From Paenibacillus flagellatus (lineage in GTDB: Bacteria > Bacillota > Bacilli > Paenibacillales > NBRC-103111), in NCBI RefSeq assembly GCF_003217775.1, contig NZ_QJVJ01000003.1:310001-374000 (forward strand): a stretch of 64,000 nucleotides of DNA, in the 5' to 3' direction. Below are positions 1 through 8,098 of the stretch, in pieces. Both the position numbers and the translations under genes were made by a program. The notes beneath the pieces are model-generated. The model had not been told where the DNA came from, did no database searches, and was given only the letters and a program-made list of their open reading frames with translations. Position 1 is the first letter of the stretch, and each line of letters begins with the position of its first letter.

Positions 1-608
1 GTCAGGCCGTCCGCCTGCTGCGTCGACAGCATCGCCTGCGCGATCAGCCGGATATCCGCCTCGTGCGCCCGCAAATACGCCGTATCGCCCGTCACGGCCG
101 CATATTTGCGCAGCACGTTCAGAAACGTCGAGGCGTACGAATCGGTCGAGTCGAAGTCGCCGGTCGCCGTCTCCGTCGTTCGATCCGTTTCGACGATATA
201 GTCGAAGACCGAGCCGGCGGGCACGTCGGCCGAGGCGGTCCGGTTCAGTCGGGAGAAATACCAGTCCGCATACCGGCGCACCGTCTGCGCATGCTCCGGC
301 CGTTCCAGCAAGCCGAGCAGCGCCATGTTCGTAAAGTACGGAACGACCCTGTACTTGCCGCCGTAATTCGAGATCGGTGCACCGTAGGTCGGAATGGCAC
401 CGCTTTCAAAAGCGAGTCCGGCGATCCACTGCGCTTCTTTTTGCAAAATCTCGTCATACGGGGCGGACTCCGCCGCAACCGCGGACGTCGAACCGACACC
501 CGCCGTTTCTCCGTACGCGTAACCTCCGCCGCCGGCGAGCGACGTCCCGAGCAGGGCTGCGGCGGCGACGCCGATCAGCCCCTTTTTCCATTTCGCTTTC
601 GATTTCAT
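1..608 (-). CDS. Secreted six-hairpin-glycosidase-like protein, C-terminus beyond window
   Basis: The gene enters from the right and runs off the window after 202 codons, so its C-terminus is missing. The start is the ATG at 608, behind a GGGAGG ribosome site. Residues 1-32 look like an exported signal: lysines, then an alanine/leucine-rich core. The mature part has repeated amphipathic helices, including EAQWIAGLAF, FTNMALLGLLERP and TFLNVLRKYAAVTGD, with the spacing of alpha/alpha toroid glycosidases. It follows the ABC permease by 14 bp and is the last gene of the amino-sugar operon, so it probably works outside the cell on the polysaccharide whose products are imported. The exact GH family cannot be told from this half. 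The fold assignment is tentative; the secreted nature is well supported. Confidence 0.7.
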   Translation of the reverse strand, partial: MKSKAKWKKGLIGVAAAALLGTSLAGGGGYAYGETAGVGSTSAVAAESAPYDEILQKEAQWIAGLAFESGAIPTYGAPISNYGGKYRVVPYFTNMALLGLLERPEHAQTVRRYADWYFSRLNRTASADVPAGSVFDYIVETDRTTETATGDFDSTDSYASTFLNVLRKYAAVTGDTAYLRAHEADIRLIAQAMLSTQQADGL

Positions 609-622
609 GACGCATCCTCCCA

Positions 623-1459
623 TTATCCTTTAATGGCACCGGATGTAATCCCTTGGATGAATTGCTTTTGCATGGCGATATAGACGAGAATGACCGGCAG
701 CACCATGATGGACGTCGCCGCCATCAGCAGCTCGTATTGGGTCGTATACTGGCCGACGAAGACGGACAGCCCCATCTGGATCGGCATCAGCTTCGTCTCC
801 GAGAACAGCACGAGCGCCAGCATGAATTCGTTCCAGACGCCGAGCGTGTTCAGGATGACGATCGTGGCGATCGCCGGACGGGCGATCGGCAGCATCAGGC
901 TCGCATAGATGCGGAAGCTGGACGCGCCGTCCACGATGGCCGCCTCCTCGATTTCCCGCGACATGTCGTCGAAAAACGATTTCAGAATAAAAATCGATAC
1001 CGGGAGCGCCGTCGCGATCATCGGCAGCATGTACCCGATCCGCGTATTGGCGAGTCCGAGCTGGCTGACGACGATATAGATCGAGATGAACGCGCCCGGA
1101 ATCGGGATCATGAGCGTCCCCATCATGCCGAGGTAGATCGCCTTTTTGCCGACCATGTCGAGCCGCGACAGCCCGTAGGCGGCCAGCGTGGAGACGAGCA
1201 CGACGCCAAGGACGACGACGACGCTGTACAGGACACTGTTCCACGTATACCGGCTGAAGCCTCCGGTCGTCCACGCTTCGACGTAGTTGCCGAAGTGAAG
1301 CGCGTTGCGCGGGAGCAAGCTTTTGTTCGTAAAAATTTCGTTTTTTTGCTTGAGCGATGTCGACAGCATCCACGCCAGCGGAAAAATCGACACGACGGCC
1401 CAAGCGAGCAGCAGCAGCTGCACGGACAGCTTCATCAGCCTCTCGCCCGATTTGCTCAT
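623..1459 (-). CDS. Carbohydrate ABC transporter permease, MalG type (CUT1)
   Basis: This 278-residue membrane protein has about six hydrophobic segments. The EAA-loop region EEAAIVDGASSFRIYASLML, where such permeases touch the ATPase, is clear around residues 180-200. Length and motif fit the second permease of a CUT1 sugar transporter. The ATG at 1459 has an AGGAGG site 7 bp upstream; a second ATG 8 codons in is less well placed. The first permease ends 25 bp upstream. No ATPase gene lies in this operon, which is usual for CUT1 systems that share an MsmX-type ATPase encoded elsewhere. The substrate is inferred from the neighbours to be an amino sugar or an oligosaccharide containing one. 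Confidence 0.93.
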   Translation of the reverse strand: MSKSGERLMKLSVQLLLLAWAVVSIFPLAWMLSTSLKQKNEIFTNKSLLPRNALHFGNYVEAWTTGGFSRYTWNSVLYSVVVVLGVVLVSTLAAYGLSRLDMVGKKAIYLGMMGTLMIPIPGAFISIYIVVSQLGLANTRIGYMLPMIATALPVSIFILKSFFDDMSREIEEAAIVDGASSFRIYASLMLPIARPAIATIVILNTLGVWNEFMLALVLFSETKLMPIQMGLSVFVGQYTTQYELLMAATSIMVLPVILVYIAMQKQFIQGITSGAIKG

Positions 1460-1484
1460 ATCCGTTCCTCCTCTCTCCCGCGCA

Positions 1485-2399
1485 TCATGGCTTTCGTTCG
1501 GACAGCTTCAGCTGGATCAGCGACAGCAGGAACAGCATGACGCCGAACACGATGGAGAACGCGCTGGACATGCCGAAATCGGAATTCGTGAACGCCTCGC
1601 GGTAAATGCGGAGCGCGGGCACTTCGGTCGTATAGCCCGGGCCGCCCATCGTCATCGCGTACACTTGGTTGAAAATGCCGAGCGCGCCCAATATCGTCAA
1701 AATGTTCACCATCGTGTATACCCGCCTGAGCGACGGCACGGTAATATGGAGCAGCTTGTGCCGGCGGTTCGCGCCGTCGATCTCGGCCGCCTCGTACAGC
1801 TCCTTCGGAATGCCCTGCAATCCGGCGAGGAACAGGATGAACGAACCGCCTACCCCTTGCCACATCGAGCTGACGGCGACGGCAACGAGCGCCGTGTCGG
1901 TCGACCCGATCCAGGCGTGCGTATAGTCGCCCAAGCCGATTTCTTGCAGAACCGAATTCAATATCCCTTTCGGGTCGTATATCCATTTCCACACGTAGCC
2001 GACGACGATGCCGGACAAGATCGGAGGAATGTAGAAGACGACCCGATACAGCTTGCCGCCGCGCACGTTGCCGTTCACCGCGACGGCGAGCAGCAGCGCG
2101 ATCGAGTTCATGAAGACGAGCGACAGCAGGGCGAATACGCCTCCGTTGCCGACGGCATGCCACCACTCGGAATCGGTCAGCGCGCTGCGGTAGTTGGCCC
2201 AACCGACATAGTCGAAGTTCGGATTGATGCCGTTGGCGTCGGTAAAGCTGTACTGCACGGTTTTGACGATCGGGTATAAGGAGAATACGCCGAACAGCGC
2301 CAAAGCCGGCAGCACGTACAGCAGGTTGACGGTTCGGCGGAACGCCGCCTTCCGGTTGTTCCGCCGAGCAACCGGCGCGGGTTGCAAGCTCGTCGGCAT
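1485..2399 (-). CDS. Carbohydrate ABC transporter permease, MalF type (CUT1)
   Basis: This is the first permease of the CUT1 transporter, about 304 residues, with a short basic cytoplasmic N-terminus (PVARRNNRKAAFRR) before the first membrane helix. The loop YEAAEIDGANRRHKLLHITV is the canonical EAA motif. I chose the ATG at 2399 because GGGAG sits 8-9 bp before it; a TTG two codons upstream lies too close to that site. It lies 27 bp after the solute-binding protein and 25 bp before the partner permease, so the three are clearly co-transcribed. Confidence 0.93.
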   Translation of the reverse strand: MPTSLQPAPVARRNNRKAAFRRTVNLLYVLPALALFGVFSLYPIVKTVQYSFTDANGINPNFDYVGWANYRSALTDSEWWHAVGNGGVFALLSLVFMNSIALLLAVAVNGNVRGGKLYRVVFYIPPILSGIVVGYVWKWIYDPKGILNSVLQEIGLGDYTHAWIGSTDTALVAVAVSSMWQGVGGSFILFLAGLQGIPKELYEAAEIDGANRRHKLLHITVPSLRRVYTMVNILTILGALGIFNQVYAMTMGGPGYTTEVPALRIYREAFTNSDFGMSSAFSIVFGVMLFLLSLIQLKLSERKP

Positions 2400-2426
2400 C
2401 GTCAAGGCTCCCTTCGCTTTCGTCGA

Positions 2427-3788
2427 TTATTTCTTTTCCTTCAACGCTTTTTGCAGCGCCTCGTCCATCTGCTTCAACACTTTGTCCGGCGTCGACTGGC
2501 CGATGACGATCAGCTGCACGCCCTTCTGCATCGCCGTATCCACGTTCGGGCTCGGGTACATGCCGTTCGTGTCGTATACGTGCTGCATGCCGAGCGAGAA
2601 GCTGCGCAGCGCCGGCGACATGTCGCTTTCCGACTTCGCCGCGTCCATGTTCGCCGGCAAATTGAAGCTTTTGGCCGCATATTGCTGCTGCTGCTCCTTC
2701 GCGACCAGGTAGTCGACGAATTTCAGCACGGCGTCGGCATGCTTCGTCTGTTGGCTGACGACGAGCGGGACGCCGATGCCTCCCGTAATTTTGACGTCGT
2801 TCGCGGCTCCGGCCGGCTTGGGCGGCAGGAATGCGTCGTAGTTTTTGAAGCTCGGGTTCATCTGGTTGAGCACGCCGATCGCCCACGAGCCGTCGAAAAT
2901 CATCGCCACTTCGCCGTTCGCGAACATTTGCTCCGCCTTCGGCAGGTCCATCGTCGAGATGCCGTCCGCGAACGCTTTATGCTTATACAAATCTTCGAAT
3001 ATTTTCAGTACGTTCTCGTAGCCGGAGCCGATCAGCGGCTGCTTGCCGGCTTTCACGTCCAACAGCTTCTCTTTGCCGATATAAGCGAATTCGTACGGCG
3101 CCGCCATCGGGCCGATGACCCACGAGCCGATACCGGTCGCGAACGGCGTTATGCCGGCCGCCCGCAGCTTGTCGACCGTCTCCAGCAGCTGCTCCCACGT
3201 CTTCGGCGGCTCCGCTACGCCCGCCTTCGCGAACAAATCTTTGTTGTACATGAATTGCATGTTGTTCGTATCCATCGGTACCGCGTACGTGCCGTACTCT
3301 TTCACGTTGAACGGATTGCCTTCCGCATAGGCGTACGCTTTCGCGACCGACTCGGGAAACTTCTTGAACGTTTCCGCCATTTTGCCGCCGAGCTCCATGA
3401 CGCTTTTCGTCTCGATCAGCTTGGCGAGGTCGCCCGCGCCGCCGGAGTACGTCATCAGATCGGGCAGCGAATTCGTTTGGGCGGAGGCGATAATTTTTTG
3501 CTTGAAGCCGTCTCCGCCGAACAGCTGGACGTCTACCTCGATGCCGGTTTTGCCGGTAAAATCTTTGGCCATGCCGACGAGCAGCTCGTGGCGGTCGTTC
3601 AAATAATGCCAAAACGTTATTTTTTCGGCCGCTTTCTTCTGCCCTTCCGGCTGCCCGGCGCTTCCCGTCGCTCCTCCGTTCGGGGATGCGCTTTCATTCG
3701 GGCCCGACGAGCAGCCGGCTCCGGCCAGCATGACCGCCAGCGACAGCAGCAGCAGCGGCCGTCTCCTTCTCTTGGATCCTTCTATCAT
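2427..3788 (-). CDS. Sugar ABC transporter substrate-binding lipoprotein
   Basis: This 453-residue family-1 extracellular solute-binding protein begins with a lipoprotein signal: RRRR, a leucine-rich core and a cysteine at LAGAGC, followed by a flexible Ser/Gly/Asn linker. The mature part opens with EKITFWHYLNDRHE and has the typical LPDLMTYSGGAGDL segment and, later, GEVAMIFDGSWA. The ATG at 3788 is preceded by AGGAGG with 8 bp spacing; a GTG further upstream overlaps that site and is rejected. It is anchored outside the membrane and hands substrate to the two permeases encoded next. The gap to the SIS gene upstream is 33 bp. Confidence 0.93.
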   Translation of the reverse strand: MIEGSKRRRRPLLLLSLAVMLAGAGCSSGPNESASPNGGATGSAGQPEGQKKAAEKITFWHYLNDRHELLVGMAKDFTGKTGIEVDVQLFGGDGFKQKIIASAQTNSLPDLMTYSGGAGDLAKLIETKSVMELGGKMAETFKKFPESVAKAYAYAEGNPFNVKEYGTYAVPMDTNNMQFMYNKDLFAKAGVAEPPKTWEQLLETVDKLRAAGITPFATGIGSWVIGPMAAPYEFAYIGKEKLLDVKAGKQPLIGSGYENVLKIFEDLYKHKAFADGISTMDLPKAEQMFANGEVAMIFDGSWAIGVLNQMNPSFKNYDAFLPPKPAGAANDVKITGGIGVPLVVSQQTKHADAVLKFVDYLVAKEQQQQYAAKSFNLPANMDAAKSESDMSPALRSFSLGMQHVYDTNGMYPSPNVDTAMQKGVQLIVIGQSTPDKVLKQMDEALQKALKEKK

Positions 3789-3821
3789 TGAAAGGTCCTC
3801 CTTCACCGTGATAGACTGGGG

Positions 3822-4568
3822 TCAGTACGTGATCCGGCGATGCGCGTACTGTTCCGTTATTTTTTTGTTGTGCTCGTCGCCTCCGTCGACGTTGGCGCTG
3901 ACATACACCGGCGGGGTGCGACCCGACTCGGTGAAGCGCTCGATGATGTCCGCCGTAAGCGCTTGCGCGATCAGCGCTCCGACGACGCTGGAGGCCGAGC
4001 CCGTCTTCACGTCAAGCCCCGGTACGTCCAGAAGGACGTCCCCGTACGGACACCCGTTGTCGATGACGACGTCGGCGATTTCGAACAGCCTTTTCCCGCT
4101 CGGATGACGGCTGTCCGTCTGCCCCGAATGATCGAGCGACGTGACGGCGACGACCGGTATGCCGCGTCTTGCGCATTCGAGCGCCAGCTCCACCGGTGCT
4201 CCGTTGCGCCCCGAATTCGAGACGACGACGAACGCGTCCTCCGGACGGACGTCGTGGAGCTCGAGCAGCCGATGCGCCGTATCGGGATCGCGCTCGAGCT
4301 CCACGAGGTTGATTGCCCCCGATCGGTCCAGCGCGGCGATATCTTCAAGACCGACCAGCTTCATCGGCGCAAGTCCGCCCGCCCGGCCGCACATTTCCAT
4401 GCCGAACGCCCGGGAATGACCGGCGCCGAATACGTGGATCACTCCTCCTTGCAGCAGCCGTTCCGCCAATCGGCCGCCCGCCTCGCGGATCGCTTCCATT
4501 TGACCGACGCGCACCCGCTCCGCGATTTCCAGGATGGAGGCGAAGACCGCTTCCGCTCCGAACTTCAT
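3822..4568 (-). CDS. SIS-domain sugar-phosphate protein (UPF0309-like)
   Basis: This is a 248-residue single SIS-domain protein. VFGAGHSRAFGMEMCGRAGG and FVVVSNSGRNGAPVE are the phosphosugar-binding loops of SIS isomerases. Length and layout fit the UPF0309 group rather than the longer MurQ etherase. The ATG at 4568 overlaps the stop of the kinase gene as ATGA, so translation is coupled. Given NanE and the kinase in the same operon, it probably acts on an N-acetyl amino-sugar 6-phosphate, but the reaction is not known from sequence. A much longer open frame through this region belongs to another gene's shadow and was trimmed. Confidence 0.85.
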   Translation of the reverse strand: MKFGAEAVFASILEIAERVRVGQMEAIREAGGRLAERLLQGGVIHVFGAGHSRAFGMEMCGRAGGLAPMKLVGLEDIAALDRSGAINLVELERDPDTAHRLLELHDVRPEDAFVVVSNSGRNGAPVELALECARRGIPVVAVTSLDHSGQTDSRHPSGKRLFEIADVVIDNGCPYGDVLLDVPGLDVKTGSASSVVGALIAQALTADIIERFTESGRTPPVYVSANVDGGDEHNKKITEQYAHRRITY

Positions 4569-5554
4569 GCCCGCATCTCTCCTTCCGCTAAAGTCCGGTC
4601 GATGACCGGCAAATGAACGCTCCGTCCCAACGATTCCGCCGCCAGCAGGATCGCGCCGACGATCGGCGGATACGACGGATCGCGGACGTCGACGCCGGGA
4701 TCGTAGGCGCGCAGCGTCTGCTCCAAGCTGCGGCGAACCCATCGCGCCGATTGGAACACGCCTCCCGTCGGATAGACGGTCCGGACCGCATCCATGCCGG
4801 CGATGCCCGACGCCCGCATCTGCGTCAGCACGGATACCGCCAGCTCTCCCAGCTCCGTGCCCGCCTGCAGCAGCACCGATTGGGCGACCGCATCGCCTTC
4901 GTTGGCCGCTTTTTCGACGAGCGTCGCCAAATCGGCGATGTCGCCGCGGCCGATTTTGTCGGCATGAACCTGCTTCTTGACGCCCCAATAAGACGTTTCC
5001 CCGAATCGGTCCAAAATCCGGTCGTGCAAAACGGTTTGCGGTCCCAAACCGTTGTCGTACCGGATGCCGGCCTTGATCGCCTGCAGGCCGATCCAATACG
5101 CGCTGCCTTCGTCTCCGAGTATGTGCCCGTAGCCTCCCGCGACGAACTCGTGCGGCCCGTCGCAGTAATAGCCGATGCTACCACCTCCCCCAATAAGAAG
5201 CACCCCGTCGTTGCGGCCCGCCGAGGCGCCCGCCAAATTCGCCTTGACGTCGCCCTCGATGACGAACCGGTCGACGCGGAGACATTCCGCGATCCAGCCT
5301 TTGATCATGTCCTCATGCTCTTTATGGACGCCGCTGATGCTGACGAACGCCGCATCGACCGTCTTCATCAACGTCGTCCGGGCGAGCAGCGTTTGCAGCG
5401 ACTGCTGAATCCCTTGCTTCGATTTCGTCTGCCCGTTAAGCGTCAGCATGTGGTCGATCGGCGGGCCGCTCGCCAATAGGCATGTGCCGTTATCATGGTC
5501 GTACAGGCACGATTTCGTCGACGTTTGTCCGCCGTCAATTCCAAGCAAGTACAT
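4565..5554 (-). CDS. BadF/BadG/BcrA/BcrD-family kinase (N-acetylhexosamine kinase-like)
   Basis: This 329-residue ASKHA-fold ATPase has the phosphate-1 loop LGIDGGQTSTK at the N-terminus, the second phosphate loop LLIGGGGSIGYYCDG and the conserved GGYGHILGDEGSAYWIG stretch found in GlcNAc kinases of this family. The start ATG follows GGAGGGAG. In an operon with NanE it most simply phosphorylates ManNAc or GlcNAc after import, giving the 6-phosphate that NanE or the next enzymes use. The other members of the family activate 2-hydroxyacyl-CoA dehydratases, but no such dehydratase is nearby, so that role is unlikely. Confidence 0.87.
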   Translation of the reverse strand: MYLLGIDGGQTSTKSCLYDHDNGTCLLASGPPIDHMLTLNGQTKSKQGIQQSLQTLLARTTLMKTVDAAFVSISGVHKEHEDMIKGWIAECLRVDRFVIEGDVKANLAGASAGRNDGVLLIGGGGSIGYYCDGPHEFVAGGYGHILGDEGSAYWIGLQAIKAGIRYDNGLGPQTVLHDRILDRFGETSYWGVKKQVHADKIGRGDIADLATLVEKAANEGDAVAQSVLLQAGTELGELAVSVLTQMRASGIAGMDAVRTVYPTGGVFQSARWVRRSLEQTLRAYDPGVDVRDPSYPPIVGAILLAAESLGRSVHLPVIDRTLAEGEMRA

Positions 5555-5597
5555 CGTTTCGGTTCTCCCTCCGATCCGGTTCGCAACAGCCGACCGG

Positions 5598-6269
5598 TCA
5601 TATCGCGCGGACGAAGCGGGCGGCGATTTCCCACGGCGCCGTAATCGACGTCCCCACGACGACGCTGTGGGCCCCCCGGTTCCGGATCGCCTCCTGCACT
5701 TCCTCCGGCTTCGAAAATCGTCCCTCGCCGACGATCGGAATATGGACCGTCCGGACGAGCGTCTCGATCAGATCGAGATCGGGCCCATCCGTCTTGACCG
5801 TATAGGACGTATACCCGGCCATCGTCGTCGCCGCCAGATCCGCTCCGCACCGTTCGGCGCGCACCGCCTCCTCCGCATTCGAAATATCGGCCATCACCGC
5901 CAGCTTCAGCTCGGACCGGATACGTCCGACGAGTTCGCGCAGCTCCTCCTCATCCGGCCTCGCTTCGGCGGTCGCGTCTATGGCGATGATGTCCGCTCCG
6001 GCGTCGGCCAGCTTTTCGGCGCTTTCGAAATCCGGGGTAATGATGCGGACGCCGCGCTTGTCGGGCGCCTTCCATATGCCGATCATCGGCAGCGGCACCG
6101 TCTTCTTGATTTCCCGGATGTCGTCCGGTCCGTTCGCCCGGATGCCTCCGGCACCGGCCATGAGCGCGCATTCCGCCATCGCCCGCATCATGCGCGGGTC
6201 GCCGTAGAACGGCGTCCCCGGCCACGACTGGCACGAGACGATCAGCTTGTGCTTCAGGTTGTCCACCAT
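5598..6269 (-). CDS. nanE: N-acetylmannosamine-6-phosphate 2-epimerase
   Basis: This 223-residue TIM-barrel enzyme converts ManNAc-6-phosphate to GlcNAc-6-phosphate. Its length equals the NanE family, and the sequence shows the family's start (LIVSCQSWPGTPFY), GAGGIRANGPDDI, the PMIGIWK strand, ADIIAIDAT and the phosphate-binding VVGTSITAPWEI at the C-terminus. The ribosome site AAGGAGG precedes the ATG at 6269. It lies between the RpiR regulator and the kinase gene (43 bp), and a 9-bp perfect hairpin lies just upstream. No nanA lyase is visible, so the substrate may be ManNAc or a ManNAc-containing glycan rather than sialic acid. Confidence 0.93.
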   Translation of the reverse strand: MVDNLKHKLIVSCQSWPGTPFYGDPRMMRAMAECALMAGAGGIRANGPDDIREIKKTVPLPMIGIWKAPDKRGVRIITPDFESAEKLADAGADIIAIDATAEARPDEEELRELVGRIRSELKLAVMADISNAEEAVRAERCGADLAATTMAGYTSYTVKTDGPDLDLIETLVRTVHIPIVGEGRFSKPEEVQEAIRNRGAHSVVVGTSITAPWEIAARFVRAI

Positions 6270-6290
6270 CGTCGGGTTCCTCCTTGTAAG

Positions 6291-6312
6291 CGGTTGCCGA
6301 TTGCGGCAACCG
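6291..6312 (-). other. Perfect hairpin between regulator and nanE
   Basis: CGGTTGCCG and CGGCAACCG form a 9-bp perfect stem with an ATTG loop, directly before the nanE ribosome site. No T-run follows, so it is not a classic terminator. It could stabilise or process the mRNA between rpiR and the structural genes. Confidence 0.5.
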
Positions 6313-6315
6313 GAA

Positions 6316-7194
6316 TCAGTACAGCTTGTCGAGTATCGACGCAGTCGTTTTCCACAGCTTGCCTTCCGCCATGGCGTTATCCTCCGACAATTGCAGCGTC
6401 AGGCTGACCGCGATCAGCTCGATGACGAACAAGATCGACGTCTTGCTCTTGAAGCTGTCGACGATGTTCGCGATTCCCCGCTGCGAGCAGACGAGCCGGA
6501 TGTCCGACGCTTCCGTGATCGGCGACTTGCTCTGCCCCGTAATGCAGATCGTCTTCGCTCCGGCCGAACGGGCCGAACGCAAGGCGGCGACGACGTCCTT
6601 CGTGCTCCCTTGCTGGGAGATGGCGACGGCCGCATCCCGTTCGTCCAGATGCGCCGCGGATATCGACTGCATATGAATGTCCGAATGGGCGTCCGCCATC
6701 AAGCCGAGGCCGGTCAGCTTCATCTTGAGCAGCTGCGCCATCGGCCCCGATTCGCCCAGGCCGTAGATCATGATCCGTCGGGCGGCGGCCAGCGTATCGA
6801 TCGTTTCCTTCAACGCTTCGCGGTCGATATAAGACGCCACGTCCAAAACGCTGTTCGCCGCGGTTTGGGCCATCTTCATCGGCAGACTGTCGTCCTCCTC
6901 GGCGTCGGCGTTCGATGTCGACCGTTCCGTCGCTTGGGCGAGCCGGATTTTCAATTCCTGGAAGCCGTGCAGCCCGATCGTTTTCGTAAACCGCGTGACG
7001 GTCGATTGGGCGACCTGCAGCTCGTCGGCCACCTGCGTGACGGAGCTGTACATGATTTTCTCGGGGGAATTCAGCACGAAGTCGGCGATCCGTTTCTCGG
7101 TGACGCTCAGCGTCCCGTACAAGCTTTGAATTTTGGCGAAAATCGTGGCTCCGTTGGTTACCGGCTCCGCGACCTTTTGCGTCTGATCCGACAT
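6316..7194 (-). CDS. RpiR/MurR-family transcriptional regulator
   Basis: This 292-residue protein has an N-terminal helix-turn-helix (about residues 15-90; SVTQVADELQVAQSTVTRFTKTIG) and a C-terminal SIS domain (about 130-270; IMIYGLGESGPMAQ, AVAISQQGSTKDV) that binds a sugar phosphate. RpiR proteins usually control adjacent amino-sugar or sugar catabolism genes and respond to the phosphorylated intermediate. It is the first gene of the minus-strand operon, so it probably controls its own transcript as well as the seven genes downstream. A sigma-A promoter and a short inverted repeat lie upstream. Confidence 0.93.
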   Translation of the reverse strand: MSDQTQKVAEPVTNGATIFAKIQSLYGTLSVTEKRIADFVLNSPEKIMYSSVTQVADELQVAQSTVTRFTKTIGLHGFQELKIRLAQATERSTSNADAEEDDSLPMKMAQTAANSVLDVASYIDREALKETIDTLAAARRIMIYGLGESGPMAQLLKMKLTGLGLMADAHSDIHMQSISAAHLDERDAAVAISQQGSTKDVVAALRSARSAGAKTICITGQSKSPITEASDIRLVCSQRGIANIVDSFKSKTSILFVIELIAVSLTLQLSEDNAMAEGKLWKTTASILDKLY

Positions 7195-7233
7195 ATGGAT
7201 ATTCCCTTCTTCGATTCGACTGGATTTACACCC

Positions 7234-7262
7234 AGTATAGGGGCGTGCGGCCGTTTTTGCAA
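7234..7262 (-). promoter_or_regulatory. Sigma-A promoter of the rpiR-nanE operon
   Basis: On the minus strand, -35 TTGCAA (7262-7257) and -10 TATACT (7239-7234) are separated by exactly 17 bp, about 40 bp before the regulator's ATG. The match to consensus is good and the position fits the first gene of the operon. Confidence 0.75.
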
Positions 7263-7288
7263 GGATATTTTTTCGACGTAATTGTTGT

Positions 7289-7303
7289 GATAAATATTTT
7301 ATC
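7289..7303. promoter_or_regulatory. Inverted repeat upstream of the rpiR promoter
   Basis: GATAAATATTTTATC has 6-bp arms (GATAAA/TTTATC) around TAT. It lies about 27 bp upstream of the -35 box and is AT-rich in a GC-rich region, so it is a plausible site for the RpiR regulator. This is a proposal from symmetry and position only. Confidence 0.4.
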
Positions 7304-7369
7304 GACGACGATTCTCTTCGATTTCTTCACCAAACCGTTTGCTTGAGCGCCAGCCGGGCCCGTACGAAT

Positions 7370-7404
7370 AATCCCCCGCCTCCGGTATCCGGAAACGGGG
7401 GATT
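7370..7404 (-). terminator. Hairpin after the small-protein operon (weak terminator)
   Basis: AATCCCCCG and CGGGGGATT form a 9-bp stem downstream of the 47-residue protein gene. The T-run is poor on either strand, so termination is uncertain. Confidence 0.45.
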
Positions 7405-7410
7405 CGAGCT

Positions 7411-7554
7411 TTACCCTTTCAGCGATAACAGCCACTCTTCATAGCAATCGCCGCATAGCACCTCGAACCGTTCATCGGCTTCTTCTTGGCCGTAAACGGT
7501 AATACTGTGCGCCTGCTCGGATTCTTTTTCGCAATAGTAGCAGCTATAGGTCAT
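7411..7554 (-). CDS. Small zinc-ribbon-like protein (47 aa)
   Basis: The start ATG at 7554 follows GAGG at normal distance and the frame is open for 47 codons. The protein has two cysteine pairs, CYYC near the N-terminus and CGDC about 30 residues later, the spacing of a small zinc ribbon, in an otherwise acidic sequence. It is the last of three small genes spaced 24-28 bp apart, all probably read from the sigma-G-like promoter at 7973-8002. No function is recognised. Confidence 0.7.
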   Translation of the reverse strand: MTYSCYYCEKESEQAHSITVYGQEEADERFEVLCGDCYEEWLLSLKG

Positions 7555-7582
7555 CGTCTTGTCCTCTTCCTCGCAACCTGAC

Positions 7583-7735
7583 TTACTCTACTTCGATCTT
7601 CGAATTATCCAGCTTGTGGTTCTGTTTCGCCTGTACGGGCCCTTCGGTTTCGATGTTCTCCGGGTTGCCCAGCTGTTCGGCCCGGACCGTTTGCTCGAGC
7701 TGCTCGGCCCCGGTTTCGGTTTTCCGCTCGTTCAC
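7583..7735 (-). CDS. Small acidic hypothetical protein (50 aa)
   Basis: A GTG start at 7735 sits 9 bp behind a strong GGAGG site; the frame gives a 50-residue hydrophilic protein rich in Glu, Gln and Asn with no predicted fold and no cysteine. Coding is supported by the ribosome site and by tight spacing to genes on both sides (24 and 28 bp). Composition and the candidate forespore promoter suggest a minor spore protein, but there is no family match I can name. Confidence 0.65.
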   Translation of the reverse strand: MNERKTETGAEQLEQTVRAEQLGNPENIETEGPVQAKQNHKLDNSKIEVE

Positions 7736-7759
7736 GAAATCGTTCCTCCTTCGGTTCGT

Positions 7760-7933
7760 TTAAGTCCCTTCCCGATCTTGCTTTTCGATATGCCCTTTTA
7801 TGGCGGCCATGGCGTCTTCTTCCGCGCTTTGAATCGGATCGGAGCCGTCCTCCACGATACGACGGTTATCGTATTGTTCGTTTTTCATGTTCACGGGCGC
7901 GAAGACGTCTTCGGTGGAATTCGTATCCGTCAT
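7760..7933 (-). CDS. Small acidic hypothetical protein (57 aa), first gene of a small-protein operon
   Basis: The ATG at 7933 follows AAGGGAG and gives 57 residues, hydrophilic and rich in Asp, Glu and Asn. A longer in-frame extension has no ribosome site and is rejected. It is the promoter-proximal gene of the three-gene set; a sigma-G-like promoter ends 39 bp before the ATG. I do not recognise the family. Small, charged and unstructured composition would suit a spore core protein. Confidence 0.65.
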   Translation of the reverse strand: MTDTNSTEDVFAPVNMKNEQYDNRRIVEDGSDPIQSAEEDAMAAIKGHIEKQDREGT

Positions 7934-7972
7934 GACGGTTCTCCCTTCGACTTGTAATGGGCCGTACCGGCT

Positions 7973-8002
7973 TAGTATTCGTCGCGCCTCTCCCGTTATT
8001 CC
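7973..8002 (-). promoter_or_regulatory. Candidate sigma-G-type (forespore) promoter for the small-protein operon
   Basis: Minus strand: -35 GGAATA (8002-7997) and -10 AATACTA (7979-7973) with a 17-bp spacer. The sigma-G consensus is about TGAATA-17-CATACTA, so each box misses one base. It lies 39 bp upstream of the ATG at 7933. Confidence 0.5.
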
Positions 8003-8035
8003 GAAATCGCTTACCCATCGCTTGACGGACCGCAA

Positions 8036-8065
8036 GCATAAGCGGCTCGGGGGTCGGGCATACTC
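8036..8065 (+). promoter_or_regulatory. Candidate sigma-G-type promoter for the DUF3231 gene
   Basis: Plus strand: GCATA (8036-8040), 18 bp, CATACTC (8059-8065), 34 bp before the ATG at 8099. It resembles forespore sigma promoters with one mismatch in the -10 element and stands back-to-back with the candidate at 7973-8002. Confidence 0.45.
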
Positions 8066-8098
8066 CTAACAAAATACGGCCACACAAGGAGAACGGCA

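Noticed and set aside
1456-2886. 476-codon minus-strand frame
   Set aside because: Overlaps the real permease and binding-protein genes in another frame; their EAA and lipobox features settle the correct frame.
4569-5096. N-terminal extension of the SIS protein
   Set aside because: The longer frame runs antiparallel in phase to the kinase gene body; the ATGA overlap and SIS homology begin at 4568.
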